From: Mycolicibacterium sp. ND9-15 | Lineage (GTDB): Bacteria > Actinomycetota > Actinomycetes > Mycobacteriales > Mycobacteriaceae | DNA length: 64,000 nt | NCBI RefSeq assembly: GCF_035918395.1 | Contig: NZ_CP142362.1 | Span: forward strand, 347,501-411,500 | Direction: 5' to 3' | Part shown: positions 53,219-62,500 of the stretch, piece after piece | How the letters are laid out: each line of letters begins with the position of its first letter | Numbering within the stretch: the stretch's first letter is position 1 | The notes under the pieces: model-generated | Databases searched by the model: none | Told to the model about the DNA's origin: nothing | The model's input: only the letters and a program-made list of their open reading frames with translations | Program-made: the position numbers and the translations under genes

Positions 53219-53710
53219 ATGCGTCGCTGGTTCGTGCTCCTCGTCGCCGCGATGGCGACGGTCGCCGGGATAGTCGCTGCGCCTGCATCGGCGGTGACCG
53301 CCCCGATCGGCAGGCTCGGCGACACGTTGCAGGTGAAGTTCAAGGGTTTGGTCGCCGACATCACCGTGCACAGCGTCGATCCGTCCCCCATTCCGCCCGG
53401 CTTCGGCTATCCCCCGCGGCCTCCGCGTCAGCAGGTGTGGCGGGCCTGGGTGACGGTCCATTCCATCCAGGTGCCGACGCCGTATGCCCAGTCGATCACC
53501 TACAGCTTCCGTGGCGTGACGGCCACTGGCGACAGCTACGAACCGCGCAACACCGACGCTGCGGACGCGCTGCAACCCGCGCTGAACAATGCACCCGCCG
53601 GGTCCACGGTCAGCGGTGCGGTGTTCTGGGACTGCTACCGCGACCTGGTGTCCAACGTGGTGCTGCTCGACAGGATCACCGGCGAACACCTGGCTCAGTG
53701 GAACGTGTAG
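53219..53710 (+). CDS. Secreted MPT63/DUF1942-like protein
   Basis: A 163-residue protein with a signal peptide (WFVLLVAAMATVAGIVAAPA, cut near SAV). The beta-rich mature domain has the DUF1942 pattern: IGRLGDTLQVKFKGLVADIT, QVWRAWVTVHSIQVPTPYA and SGAVFWDCYRDLVSNVVLLD. MPT63 is a small secreted immunoglobulin-like protein. It fits the position of Rv2668 (exported protein) after clpC2 in M. tuberculosis. The ATG at 53219 is preferred over the open frame six codons upstream because it opens the signal peptide. Confidence 0.83.
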   Translation: MRRWFVLLVAAMATVAGIVAAPASAVTAPIGRLGDTLQVKFKGLVADITVHSVDPSPIPPGFGYPPRPPRQQVWRAWVTVHSIQVPTPYAQSITYSFRGVTATGDSYEPRNTDAADALQPALNNAPAGSTVSGAVFWDCYRDLVSNVVLLDRITGEHLAQWNV

Positions 53711-53716
53711 TCGCCG

Positions 53717-54250
53717 TTGGGTATTGACGTCACGGCGGCCGTCGAGGCCGATGTGGCCGAACTCGCCGACGTCGCCGGCCGTACCTTTCCTCTCGCCTGC
53801 CCTCCGGCGGCGACCCCGGGCGACGTCGCGGCGTTCATCGACGAGAACCTGTCGCAAGCCCGCTTCCGTCAGTACCTCGTCGACCCCGATCGGGTGGTGC
53901 TCGTCGCGCGCGACGCCGACGGGTCGATCACCGGCTACGCCATGCTGATTCGCGGTGTGCCCGACGAGCCAGACGTCCAGCGCGCCGTCGAACTGCGCCC
54001 GGCTCTCGAGGTCTCGAAGATCTACGTGCTGCCCGAGCACCACGGCACCGGCGCGGCGGGGGCGCTGATGACCTCAGCGGTGCAGAAGGCCGCCGACCTC
54101 GGCGCGCGAGTGGTCTGGCTCGGCGTCAACCAGCAGAACCTTCGCGCGCAGCGGTTCTACGCCAAGCACGGTTTCGCGGTCAGCGGCACCAAGACCTTTC
54201 GGTTGGGCGCGGCCGTCGAGAACGACTACGTGATGGCGCGGGCGTTATAG
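53717..54250 (+). CDS. GNAT family N-acetyltransferase
   Basis: A 177-residue acetyltransferase (Rv2669 position). The acetyl-CoA binding region is VSKIYVLPEHHGTGAAGALM, with the Q/R-x-x-G-x-G/A motif as HHGTGAAG. WLGVNQQNLRAQRFYAKHGF is the conserved beta-bulge part. The start appears to be a TTG at 53717, seven bases after the previous stop; no ATG or GTG is available before DVTAAVEADVAELADVAGRT. Substrate is unknown. Confidence 0.85.
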   Translation: MGIDVTAAVEADVAELADVAGRTFPLACPPAATPGDVAAFIDENLSQARFRQYLVDPDRVVLVARDADGSITGYAMLIRGVPDEPDVQRAVELRPALEVSKIYVLPEHHGTGAAGALMTSAVQKAADLGARVVWLGVNQQNLRAQRFYAKHGFAVSGTKTFRLGAAVENDYVMARAL

Positions 54251-54272
54251 CGCTACAGCCCGATCGAGACTT

Positions 54273-55304
54273 TCATCGTCCGCTCCATGTGCCTTCCCGC
54301 GAGAGCGCAAGCAACCGCGACGTCGCGCGCAGATACTTCTTGCGAAATCCACCGGCCAGCATCTCTTCGCTGAAGATGGTGTCCAGCTTGGCGCCCGACG
54401 CCACCACCGCGGTCCCCGCGTCATACAACCGGTCGGTCAGCGACACCAGGCGCAGCGCAACATTCTGGTCCTCGATCGTGTGCACGCCGGTGACAAAGAC
54501 CGCGGTGACACCCTCGATCAGCGTCAGGTAGCGCGACGGGTGCATGGTGGCCAGATGTGCGCACAGCGCGTCGAAGTCGTCGAGCGTCGCGCCGGACGCC
54601 CGCGCGGCGCGTGAGCTGACCTCGGCGTCGCTCAGCGGCTCCGGCGCGGGCGGGAGGTCACGGTGGCGGTAGTCGGGCCCGTCGATGCGCACCGTCTCGA
54701 AAATAGCTGCCAGAGTGTGGATCTCACGCAGAAAATCCTGCGCGGCGAACCGGCCCTCCCCCAGTTGCTCGGGCAGCGTGTTTGACGTCGCCGCGATCGA
54801 CACCCCACGTTCGACCAGTTGCGACAGCAGCCGCGAGATCAGCGTGGTGTTGCCCGGGTCGTCGAGTTCGAACTCGTCGATGCAGACCACGACGTAGTCG
54901 GCCAGCAAATCGATGCACTCGGCGAACCCGAAAACGCTTGCCAGTTGCGTCAACTCACCGAAGGTCGCGAACGCCTTCGGCTCCGGCAGCCGGTAGTACG
55001 ACGAGGCCAACAGATGCGTCTTACCGACACCGAAACCGCCGTCGAGATAGAGCCCGACGCCGGGCAACACCTCACGGCGACCGAACAGTTTCTTCTTCCC
55101 CGACCGCCGTTGCGCGGCCTGTTCGCAGAACCGCGCACATGACCGCAAGGCCGCGGCCTGCGACGGCTCGGCAGGGTCGGGGAGGTAGGTGCCGAAGCTC
55201 ACGTCGGAGAACGTGGGCGGCGGGACGAGCTGGGCGATCAACTTATCCGGTGTGACGTCGGGGTGGCGGTCGACCAGATGCTGCACCGCGGCCGACCCGT
55301 CCAT
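54273..55304 (-). CDS. zapE: ZapE/AFG1-like cell division ATPase
   Basis: A 343-residue P-loop ATPase of the AFG1/ZapE family. Walker A is GVGLYLDGGFGVGKTHLLAS and Walker B is VVVCIDEFELDDPGNTTLIS. LVERGVSIAATSNTLPEQLG and the C-terminal RFDALYDAGT-like segment (DRLYDAGTAVVASGA) are typical. In other bacteria ZapE binds FtsZ under stress; the M. tuberculosis homologue is Rv2670c. The ATG at 55304 is used. It is divergent from the lipoprotein gene at 55454. Confidence 0.9.
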   Translation of the reverse strand: MDGSAAVQHLVDRHPDVTPDKLIAQLVPPPTFSDVSFGTYLPDPAEPSQAAALRSCARFCEQAAQRRSGKKKLFGRREVLPGVGLYLDGGFGVGKTHLLASSYYRLPEPKAFATFGELTQLASVFGFAECIDLLADYVVVCIDEFELDDPGNTTLISRLLSQLVERGVSIAATSNTLPEQLGEGRFAAQDFLREIHTLAAIFETVRIDGPDYRHRDLPPAPEPLSDAEVSSRAARASGATLDDFDALCAHLATMHPSRYLTLIEGVTAVFVTGVHTIEDQNVALRLVSLTDRLYDAGTAVVASGAKLDTIFSEEMLAGGFRKKYLRATSRLLALSREGTWSGR

Positions 55305-55453
55305 GCAGGGCACCTTATCGGCGTGCTGCAATCGTCTTCATGCCAGTCAGAGGCTCGGCGGGTCCGGTGACCGCAGCGTCTTCAAGCAGATGCGCTAGCT
55401 GTGCACCCGCTACGTCCGGCTCGGCTGAACCGCGCATCAGTACTGTGGTCGAC

Positions 55454-57019
55454 ATGCATCGGCGTCGTCAGCTGATCCGGCTCCTGAGCCTGGCAACCGT
55501 CGCGGCGTTCGTCGCGGCGTGTTCCCCGGGCCTGGCCGCCAATCCCCGCTTCGCCACCGACTCCGGCGCGGGCCCGCAGGGCGAGCCGGAAACCACCAAG
55601 GCCGCCGAAGGTCCGCCGGCCGTCGAGGCGCCGAAAAACGACTTGGCCTGGCGGGACTGCACATCACGCGCGTTCAGTGACGCCGCCGTGCCCGCAGTGC
55701 CCGGGGTGACCCTGGACTGCGCAACTTACGACGCCGACCTCGACCCGATCAACGGTGCGTCCGGGTCGGTCAGCATCGGTGTGGTGCGGGCCCGCGGTCC
55801 GCAGACCCCGGAGGACGCCGGTCCGCTGGTGATGACGACCGGCACGGACCTGCCGTCGTCGGTGCAGCTGCCGGTGTGGCTGTCGCGAGCCGGTGCCGAC
55901 GTGCTCAACACCCACCCGATAGTGGCCGTCGACCGACGCGGCATCGGCATGTCCGGGGCGCTGGACTGCCGTGACCTGTTCGACCGGCAGGAGATGCTCG
56001 ATCAGGCGCAGTTCCAGTCCGGCGACGACCCCGTGGCGAACCTGGGTGCGATCGTGCAGACCGCGACCACCAGCTGTACCGACACCATCGCTCCCGGTGA
56101 TTCGGCCTACTCCAACTCGCACGCTGCCGAAGACATCGAGCGACTGCGCAGCACCTGGGACGTGCCGGCGCTCGCACTGCTGGGGGTCGGAAACGGAGCG
56201 CAGGTGGCGCTCGCCTATGCCGGATCGCATCCCAACAAGGTCGCGCGGCTGGTGCTCGACTCCCCGCTGCCGCTGGGGATCGCCGCCGAAGCCGCGATGG
56301 AGCAGCGGGTCAAGGGCGAGCAGGCTTCGCTGGACGCCTGGGCCGCGCAGTGCGCGGCGACCAACTGCGTACTGGGCCCCGATCCCAAGGGCGCGGTCGA
56401 CGCGCTGCTGTCGGCGGCGCGCCAAGGCCGGGGGCCCAACGGCGCGGCGGTCGCGACCGTAGCCAACGCGATCTCCACCGCACTGGCCTACCCGCGCGGG
56501 GACCGGGTCGAGGCAGGCAACGCCCTGGCCGCGGCCGTGGCCGCCGCCCAGTCCGGGGACGCTGTTCCGTTCACCGATCTGATCAACCGGGCCAAGGACC
56601 TGCGCGACAGCGACGGTCAGTTCGTCAACGGCTGCAGCGACTCGCTGAACCGGCCGACTCCGAACCGGGTGCGCGAACTCGTCGTCGCGTGGAACAAGCT
56701 GTACCCGCAGTTCGGCACCATCGGCGCACTGAGTCTCGTCGACTGCCTGAACTGGCCCAGCGGGTCCGCGCCCGAGGAACCGAAGAACCTCAAGATTCCC
56801 GTGCTGCTGCTGGGCACCCAGAACGACCCGATCGTCGGCAACGAAGGCGTCGCAGCGGTCGCGGCCACGGTGATCAACGCCGGGTCGGCCAGCAAGCGGG
56901 TGATGTGGCAGGGCATCGGGCACGGCGCCTCGATCTACTCGCCGTGCGCGCTGCCACCGGTGATCGGCTACCTCGGCAGCGGTGAACTGCCGGAGACCGA
57001 CACGTTCTGCCCCGCCTGA
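55454..57019 (+). CDS. Alpha/beta-hydrolase fold lipoprotein lacking the nucleophile Ser
   Basis: A 521-residue lipoprotein (signal IRLLSLATVAAFVAACS; position of Rv2672, annotated in M. tuberculosis as a possible secreted protease). The hydrolase fold of the tripeptidyl-aminopeptidase/Hip1 type is clear: VAVDRRGIGMSGALDCRD, KVARLVLDSPLPLG, LLLGTQNDPIVGNEG with the Asp, and QGIGHGASIYSPC with the His. The nucleophile elbow, normally GxSxG, reads G244-V-G-N-G248, so Gly246 stands where Ser should be. It is probably not a serine hydrolase and may serve as a binding protein. aftC starts 36 bp downstream. Confidence 0.85.
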   Translation: MHRRRQLIRLLSLATVAAFVAACSPGLAANPRFATDSGAGPQGEPETTKAAEGPPAVEAPKNDLAWRDCTSRAFSDAAVPAVPGVTLDCATYDADLDPINGASGSVSIGVVRARGPQTPEDAGPLVMTTGTDLPSSVQLPVWLSRAGADVLNTHPIVAVDRRGIGMSGALDCRDLFDRQEMLDQAQFQSGDDPVANLGAIVQTATTSCTDTIAPGDSAYSNSHAAEDIERLRSTWDVPALALLGVGNGAQVALAYAGSHPNKVARLVLDSPLPLGIAAEAAMEQRVKGEQASLDAWAAQCAATNCVLGPDPKGAVDALLSAARQGRGPNGAAVATVANAISTALAYPRGDRVEAGNALAAAVAAAQSGDAVPFTDLINRAKDLRDSDGQFVNGCSDSLNRPTPNRVRELVVAWNKLYPQFGTIGALSLVDCLNWPSGSAPEEPKNLKIPVLLLGTQNDPIVGNEGVAAVAATVINAGSASKRVMWQGIGHGASIYSPCALPPVIGYLGSGELPETDTFCPA

Positions 57020-57055
57020 CGCCTGACGTCGACAGGGGTCGGGTACCGTGCGGTC

Positions 57056-58345
57056 GTGCGTGATCTTGTGACCGCTCCGTTCCGGCCTCGAACCTACCCA
57101 CCCAGCGTGGCGCATTTGTTGAAACTGATTCTGTGGCCGCTGGCGATCCTGTTCATCATTCACCGCAGTTACGTCCTGGCCACCAACGGCTACATCACCG
57201 ACGACTACGGACCCGTGTACCGGGCGGTCGTCAATTTCAAGATGGGCTGGGATATCTACAACGAGCACTTCAACCACGTCGACCCGCATTACCTCTATCC
57301 GCCGGGCGGCACGCTGTTGATGGCGCCGTTCGGTTATCTGCCCGTCGACGCGTCGCGGTACTGGTTCATCACGTTCAACACGATCGCGATCGTGTTGGCC
57401 GCCTACTTCCTGGTGCGCCTGTTCGGCTACGGCTTCGGTTCGGTCGCGCTGCCCGCGCTGCTGGCGGCGATGTTCTGCACCGAAAGCGTGATCAACACAC
57501 TGGTTTTCGGCAACATCAACGGCTGCATCCTGCTGGCGGAGGTGCTGTTCTTCCGGTGGCTGCTAGACGGGAAACGCAACCACGAATGGCTCGCGGGTGT
57601 GGCGATCGGGTTGACATTGGTGGTCAAACCGCTGCTGGCCCCGCTGTTGTTGCTGCCGCTGGTGAACCGCCAATGGCGTGCGCTGGTTGCCGCAATCGCC
57701 GTTCCGCTGGTGTTCAACGCGGCGGCATGGCCGTTGATCAGCGACCCGATGAATTTTGTGACACGCACGGTGCCCTACATCTTCACCACGCGCGACTACT
57801 TCAACAGCTCGATCGCCGGCAACGGCCTCTACTATGGCTTGCCGACGTGGTTGATCCTGTTGTTGCGCATCGCTTTTGCGATTATCGCGGTGATCTCGCT
57901 GTGGCTGCTGTACAAGTACTACCGGACCCGTGACCCGCTGTTCTGGATGACGACGTCGTCGGGCGTGCTGCTGATCACCTCGTTCCTGGTGCTGTCGCTG
58001 GGGCAGGGCTACTACTCGATGATGCTTTTCCCGTTCCTGATGACGGTGGTGCTGAAGAACTCGGTGCTTCGCAATTGGCCTGCGTGGGTGGCGATCTACG
58101 GGTTCATGAGCGCCGACCGCTGGCTGCTCGGGCACTGGCCGACGACCGGCCGCTTCCTCGAGTACATGAAGTTCACCTACGGTTGGGGCTTGATGCTCGT
58201 CGTCGTGTTTTCGGTGCTGTACTTCCGCTATCTGGATGCCAAGGCAGAGGGCCGTCTCGACGACGGGATCGATCCGACGTGGCTGAAGAAGGTCGAGCCC
58301 GCCCCGTCTGAGCCGGCGAAACCGGTCGGGCCGCCGATCAGTTGA
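57056..58345 (+). CDS. aftC: Arabinofuranosyltransferase AftC
   Basis: A 429-residue GT-C membrane glycosyltransferase (GT87) that adds alpha(1-3) arabinofuranosyl branches to arabinogalactan and LAM from decaprenylphosphoryl-arabinose. About ten helices; the catalytic acidic motif TDDYGPVYRA sits in the first extracytoplasmic loop. HFNHVDPHYLYPPGGTLLMA and GNINGCILLAEVLFFRWLLD are characteristic. It corresponds to Rv2673 by order and sequence as remembered. The GTG at 57056 (VRDLVTAPFRPRTYPP) is the likely start. It ends at a hairpin at 58359. Confidence 0.93.
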   Translation: MRDLVTAPFRPRTYPPSVAHLLKLILWPLAILFIIHRSYVLATNGYITDDYGPVYRAVVNFKMGWDIYNEHFNHVDPHYLYPPGGTLLMAPFGYLPVDASRYWFITFNTIAIVLAAYFLVRLFGYGFGSVALPALLAAMFCTESVINTLVFGNINGCILLAEVLFFRWLLDGKRNHEWLAGVAIGLTLVVKPLLAPLLLLPLVNRQWRALVAAIAVPLVFNAAAWPLISDPMNFVTRTVPYIFTTRDYFNSSIAGNGLYYGLPTWLILLLRIAFAIIAVISLWLLYKYYRTRDPLFWMTTSSGVLLITSFLVLSLGQGYYSMMLFPFLMTVVLKNSVLRNWPAWVAIYGFMSADRWLLGHWPTTGRFLEYMKFTYGWGLMLVVVFSVLYFRYLDAKAEGRLDDGIDPTWLKKVEPAPSEPAKPVGPPIS

Positions 58346-58358
58346 CGCCAAGCGGCCG

Positions 58359-58415
58359 CGAAAGTGCACCCAGGGTCGTGATCGGTCGCCGCTCACAGCC
58401 CTGACTGCACTTTCG
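58359..58415. terminator. Terminator hairpin after aftC
   Basis: CGAAAGTGCA (58359-58368) pairs with TGCACTTTCG (58406-58415), with GGG/CCC and GTGA/TCAC pairing inside. No U-tract. It lies 13 bases after the aftC stop. Confidence 0.75.
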
Positions 58416-58503
58416 GCGCTCCGGCAACTGCATTAACACTGCTGACAGGCCATTGATCTCGTACGATTAATTCGCTCACGGGGGTCCACTGGGGAGGCGC
58501 AAC

Positions 58504-59571
58504 ATGCCGACAATCCCGGTGGACCCGCGGTGTATCACCCCGGACTGGCTCAGCGAGGTCCTCGAGGCCGACGTGCGGGCCTGCAAGCTCGAGCAGATCG
58601 GCATCGGCGTCGGCCTGCTGGGTCGCCTGTACCGGGTTCATCTCGAGGGCGGCCCTGGCACGCCCGCCACCGTCGTCGTCAAACTACCGACCGCAGATAT
58701 GTCGGCCCGGACGGCGATCTGCGAGCCCGGCAACTTCTACCTGCGCGAAATCCGCTTCTACCAGGAAATCGGCCTGGCCAACCCGCTGCCGCCGGCGCGC
58801 CCGTATTTCGCCGCCTTCGACGAAGTGACGCACGATTTCGTGCTGGTGCTCGAAGATCTCGGGCGGCTGCGCAACGCCGATCAGACCGTCGGCTGCAGCG
58901 TCGCGGATGCCGAAACCCTTATCGATGCCATCGCCGGCCATCACGCGTACTGGTGGGACAACGACCGACTGGCATCGCTGACATGGCTGACTCCAATGAA
59001 CGTCCCGCCGCTGTCCGACGTCATCATCACGAACTTCAAGGCTGCCTGGCCGGTATTCCTCGAGCGCATCGGCTCCGACATGTCCCCCGCCATGCGGGAC
59101 TTCGGCGAGAGGTTCCCCTCGGCGATGCAGTGGTTCCTGGATGAGTTCGTGCGGCCGCCCGCGACGTACGTGCACGGTGATCTGCGACTGGACCAACTGT
59201 TCTTCCCCATCGGCCCCGACGACCCGCCGCTGACCGCGCTGGATTGGCAGATCGGCGCGAAGGGTCGTGGCGCCTACGACATCGGCTACTTCCTGAGTCA
59301 GAGCCTTACGGCCGAGACACGGCGTCGCTGTGAAAGCGAGCTACTCGAGCGGTACACCGAGCGCCTGGCCGAACATGGAATCGTTTACCCCCGAGAACAA
59401 CTGCGGCACGACTACCGGCTCGCCATCGCGTGGTGCTTCGCCTACCCCGTCCTCGGTGCAGGCAGCCTGGACATCGCCAACGACCGCCAGCTGGAACTGC
59501 TTCGCACGATGTTGAGCGGCGCCACGGCGGCGATCGAGGACCACGACGCCTTGTCACTGAGGCCCGACTGA
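58504..59571 (+). CDS. Aminoglycoside phosphotransferase/choline kinase-fold protein
   Basis: A 355-residue protein with a kinase-like fold. The Lys of the N-lobe is in ATVVVKLPTAD, followed by FYLREIRFYQEIG. The catalytic Brenner loop is YVHGDLRLDQLFFPIGP, and the metal-binding Asp is in ALDWQIGAKGRGAYDIGYFL. Such proteins phosphorylate small molecules or remain uncharacterised; actinobacteria have many. GGGGAGG lies six bases before the ATG. It is followed by the cyclase-ATPase gene after 2 bp, so the two are cotranscribed. Confidence 0.87.
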   Translation: MPTIPVDPRCITPDWLSEVLEADVRACKLEQIGIGVGLLGRLYRVHLEGGPGTPATVVVKLPTADMSARTAICEPGNFYLREIRFYQEIGLANPLPPARPYFAAFDEVTHDFVLVLEDLGRLRNADQTVGCSVADAETLIDAIAGHHAYWWDNDRLASLTWLTPMNVPPLSDVIITNFKAAWPVFLERIGSDMSPAMRDFGERFPSAMQWFLDEFVRPPATYVHGDLRLDQLFFPIGPDDPPLTALDWQIGAKGRGAYDIGYFLSQSLTAETRRRCESELLERYTERLAEHGIVYPREQLRHDYRLAIAWCFAYPVLGAGSLDIANDRQLELLRTMLSGATAAIEDHDALSLRPD

Positions 59572-59573
59572 CC

Positions 59574-62500
59574 ATGGCCGAGAACCGCCGCGCCTGCAGT
59601 TCCTGCAAAACGCCGAATGAAGAGGACGCCCGCTTCTGCGAAGGCTGTGGCGCATCGCTTGCCCGGGTCTGCGCGACCTGCGGTGTCGAGGCCAGCGCAA
59701 CCGCACGGTTCTGCCGTGGCTGTGGCACAGCACTTGACGGTCAGCTCTCCGCGAAGGACGGCCCCGTCGCGGCCGCGGTGCGCAAGACGGTCACGGTGAT
59801 GTTCGCCGACCTGGCCGGCTCGACCAGCTTCGAGGAGAAGGTCGACGTCGAGACCGCCCGCGAGGTGATCGGCCGCTACCACGACCTGCTGCGGTCGGTC
59901 GCGCAACGCCACCGGGCGGGCATGACCAAGTACATCGGCGACGGGTTCATGGCCGTCTGGGGTGTCCCTGAAATCGGACCCGACGACGCCCCGCACGCCG
60001 TCGAGGCGGCGGTCGCGCTCCAGGAGCACTTCGTCGAACTCGCCGCCGAGGTCGCCGGGACACACGGCGTCGAACTCGCACTGCGAGTGGCGGTCAACAC
60101 CGGTGAGGTCGTGGTCGGCGCGGATGACGCCGACCTCGTCGGCGACGCGCTCAACGTCGGGGCGCGCCTCGAGGCCGAGTGTCCACGCGGCCGCGTCGTG
60201 GTCGGCGAGGAGACGTGGCGCGCTACGCGCAACCGGTACGGCTACGAGTCACTCGGCCAGGTGCAGGTGAAGGGCCGCACCGCGCCGGTGGCGGTGTACC
60301 AGTGGGTCGGCCACCAATCGGAGCCCGCCGACGCCGCCCCGTTTGTGGGGCGCGACGAAGAGTTCTGCCGGCTGCAGTCCGTCCTCGACGACGCGGTCGA
60401 ATCCCACCAACCCCGATTGGTGACGGTCATCGGTGACCCCGGCGTCGGCAAGAGCCGGTTAGCAGCCGAATTCACTGCAGCACAGGCTAATACCCGTGTT
60501 GTAGATGCTCGATGCGTCATCGAAGCATCCGTTGCACTGGCCCCGATCATCGAAGTGCTGCGTGCCCACGACCTCGAAAGCGATCTTCCCGCCGCCATTT
60601 CCGAGCGGGATCGGTTGCTTCGCGCCCTCACCGGCCTCGTGTCGGGAGATGCGGGATCCGTCGAGGAAAACTTCTGGGCGTTACGACGGTTCGTCGAAGT
60701 CCTCGCGGCCGACCAACCCGTTGTGCTGGTGCTTGACGACATCCAGTGGGCGGATACCCTGCTGCTGGACTTCATTGAACACCTCATGGAATGGCTGCGC
60801 GGCGTACCGGTCCTGGTGTTGGCACTCGCCCGGCCCGAACTGCGCGAGTCAAGACCAGATCTGGTCACCGTCAGTCGATGGGTGTCGGAGGCAGTGCACC
60901 TCGGCGGGCTCAACGCCGGATCCACCGCCGAACTCGCCTCCAAAGTGCTGGGCGCGGCGCGGCTTCCCGACGAGCTGCTGCGCCGACTCCCCTCGTCCAC
61001 CGGAGGCAATCCCCTGTTTGTGCGGGAACTGATCGGAATGCTCGCGCACGACGGGGTGCTCGTCGAGCGGCCGGCTGGCTGGCGACTCACGATCGACGTC
61101 GACGCGATTGCCATCCCGCCCACCATTCATGCGCTGCTGGCGTCGAGACTGGAGCGGCTGGAGCCGACCGATCGACGTGTCCTCGAGATCGCCTCGGTGA
61201 TCGGCAGTGACTTCTCGCCGGATACGGTGCGTGCGCTTGCTGGAAGCGCAGCCCCCGGAGTTGAGTTGTCGCTCAACCGCCTTCGGCGACGCGAGTTGCT
61301 GCAACCGAGCGGGGCGTACGTCGGCGACGAGCCGGTGTGGCGCTTCCACCATTTCTTGATCCGGGACGTCGCCTATCGTCGACTGCTCAAGTCAGACCGG
61401 GCGGACCTTCACAAACGGTTGGCCGATTGGGTGGAGGCGGGCGGCCCGAGCGTGGCGTTCGATGCCGACGAGGTGGTCGCTCGGCACCTCGAAGCCGCTC
61501 ACACCTACCGACTCGAACTCGGCGCCGCTGATGAGCACACAAGCGACCTGGCGTTGCGATCGGCACGTCACTATGCCGCATCGGCACGCCGTGCTCTCGA
61601 CCGAGACGAACTGGTCTCCGCGGGAACGCAGGCCGCCCGCGGGGCGGCGCTTGCCATGGCCGACGCGGGCCTTCACGCCGACCTGCTGCTGACCGGCTGC
61701 GAGGCGTTCCTGTCGGCGGGCGACGTCGCCGCAGGCGCGCCGCTTGTGGACGATCTCGATCGCATTGCCGACGAAGCGCTCTCACCGTGGGCGATCTGCT
61801 ACCGGTGCCAGTTCACCGTCTACACCGACCCGGCGCGGCTGCCGGAGGTCGATGATCTGCTACGGGGCGCGATCGACGAGTTCGGCCGTCGGCGTGACCA
61901 CGCAGGATTGGCGAAGGCACACCGGGTCCGGGCGGGTGCGCGGGCGCGGCTGGGGCGGATCGGCGACTGTGAGACCGATCTTTTCGAGGCGCTCATCGCC
62001 GCACGGCAGAGCGGAGACCACCGGCAGATCACCGCGGCACTCGGCGCGGCACCGAACGCCGCGCTGTGGGGGCCAAGCCCGGTGCCGAAGGCCGGCGGAC
62101 GTTGTCTGGACGTGGTCCGGATGCAGCGGATGACGACAGCAGCGCCGTCGCTGGAGGCGACGTCGTTGCGCTGCCTGGCCGTGCTGGAACTGCTTCGGGG
62201 ACGGCCGGACAAGGCCCGGACCATGTTGGCCGACGCTCGTCAGGTGGTCGCCGATCTCGGTTTGCGGCACGGTCTGATGGAGACCGAGCTGTTCGCGGGC
62301 ATCATCGAGTCGATAGAGGGCGACCCGGTCGCCGCCGAGCCGCACTTCCGAACCGCACTGGAGGGTCTCGACGCCCTCGGTGTCGGCGCCGACGCCGGCC
62401 AGGCCGCGGCGCTTCTCGCGAGATCGGTTCTCGCTCAGGGCAGAGTCGACGAAGCAGATGAGTATGCCACCAAAAGCGAGCGGCTCGCCGGCCGCAACCT

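Noticed and set aside
53790..53820. Possible third copy of the 35-bp G-rich element
   Set aside because: Only a CTGCCCTCCGG core matches; the flanks do not, and it lies in a conserved part of the GNAT gene.
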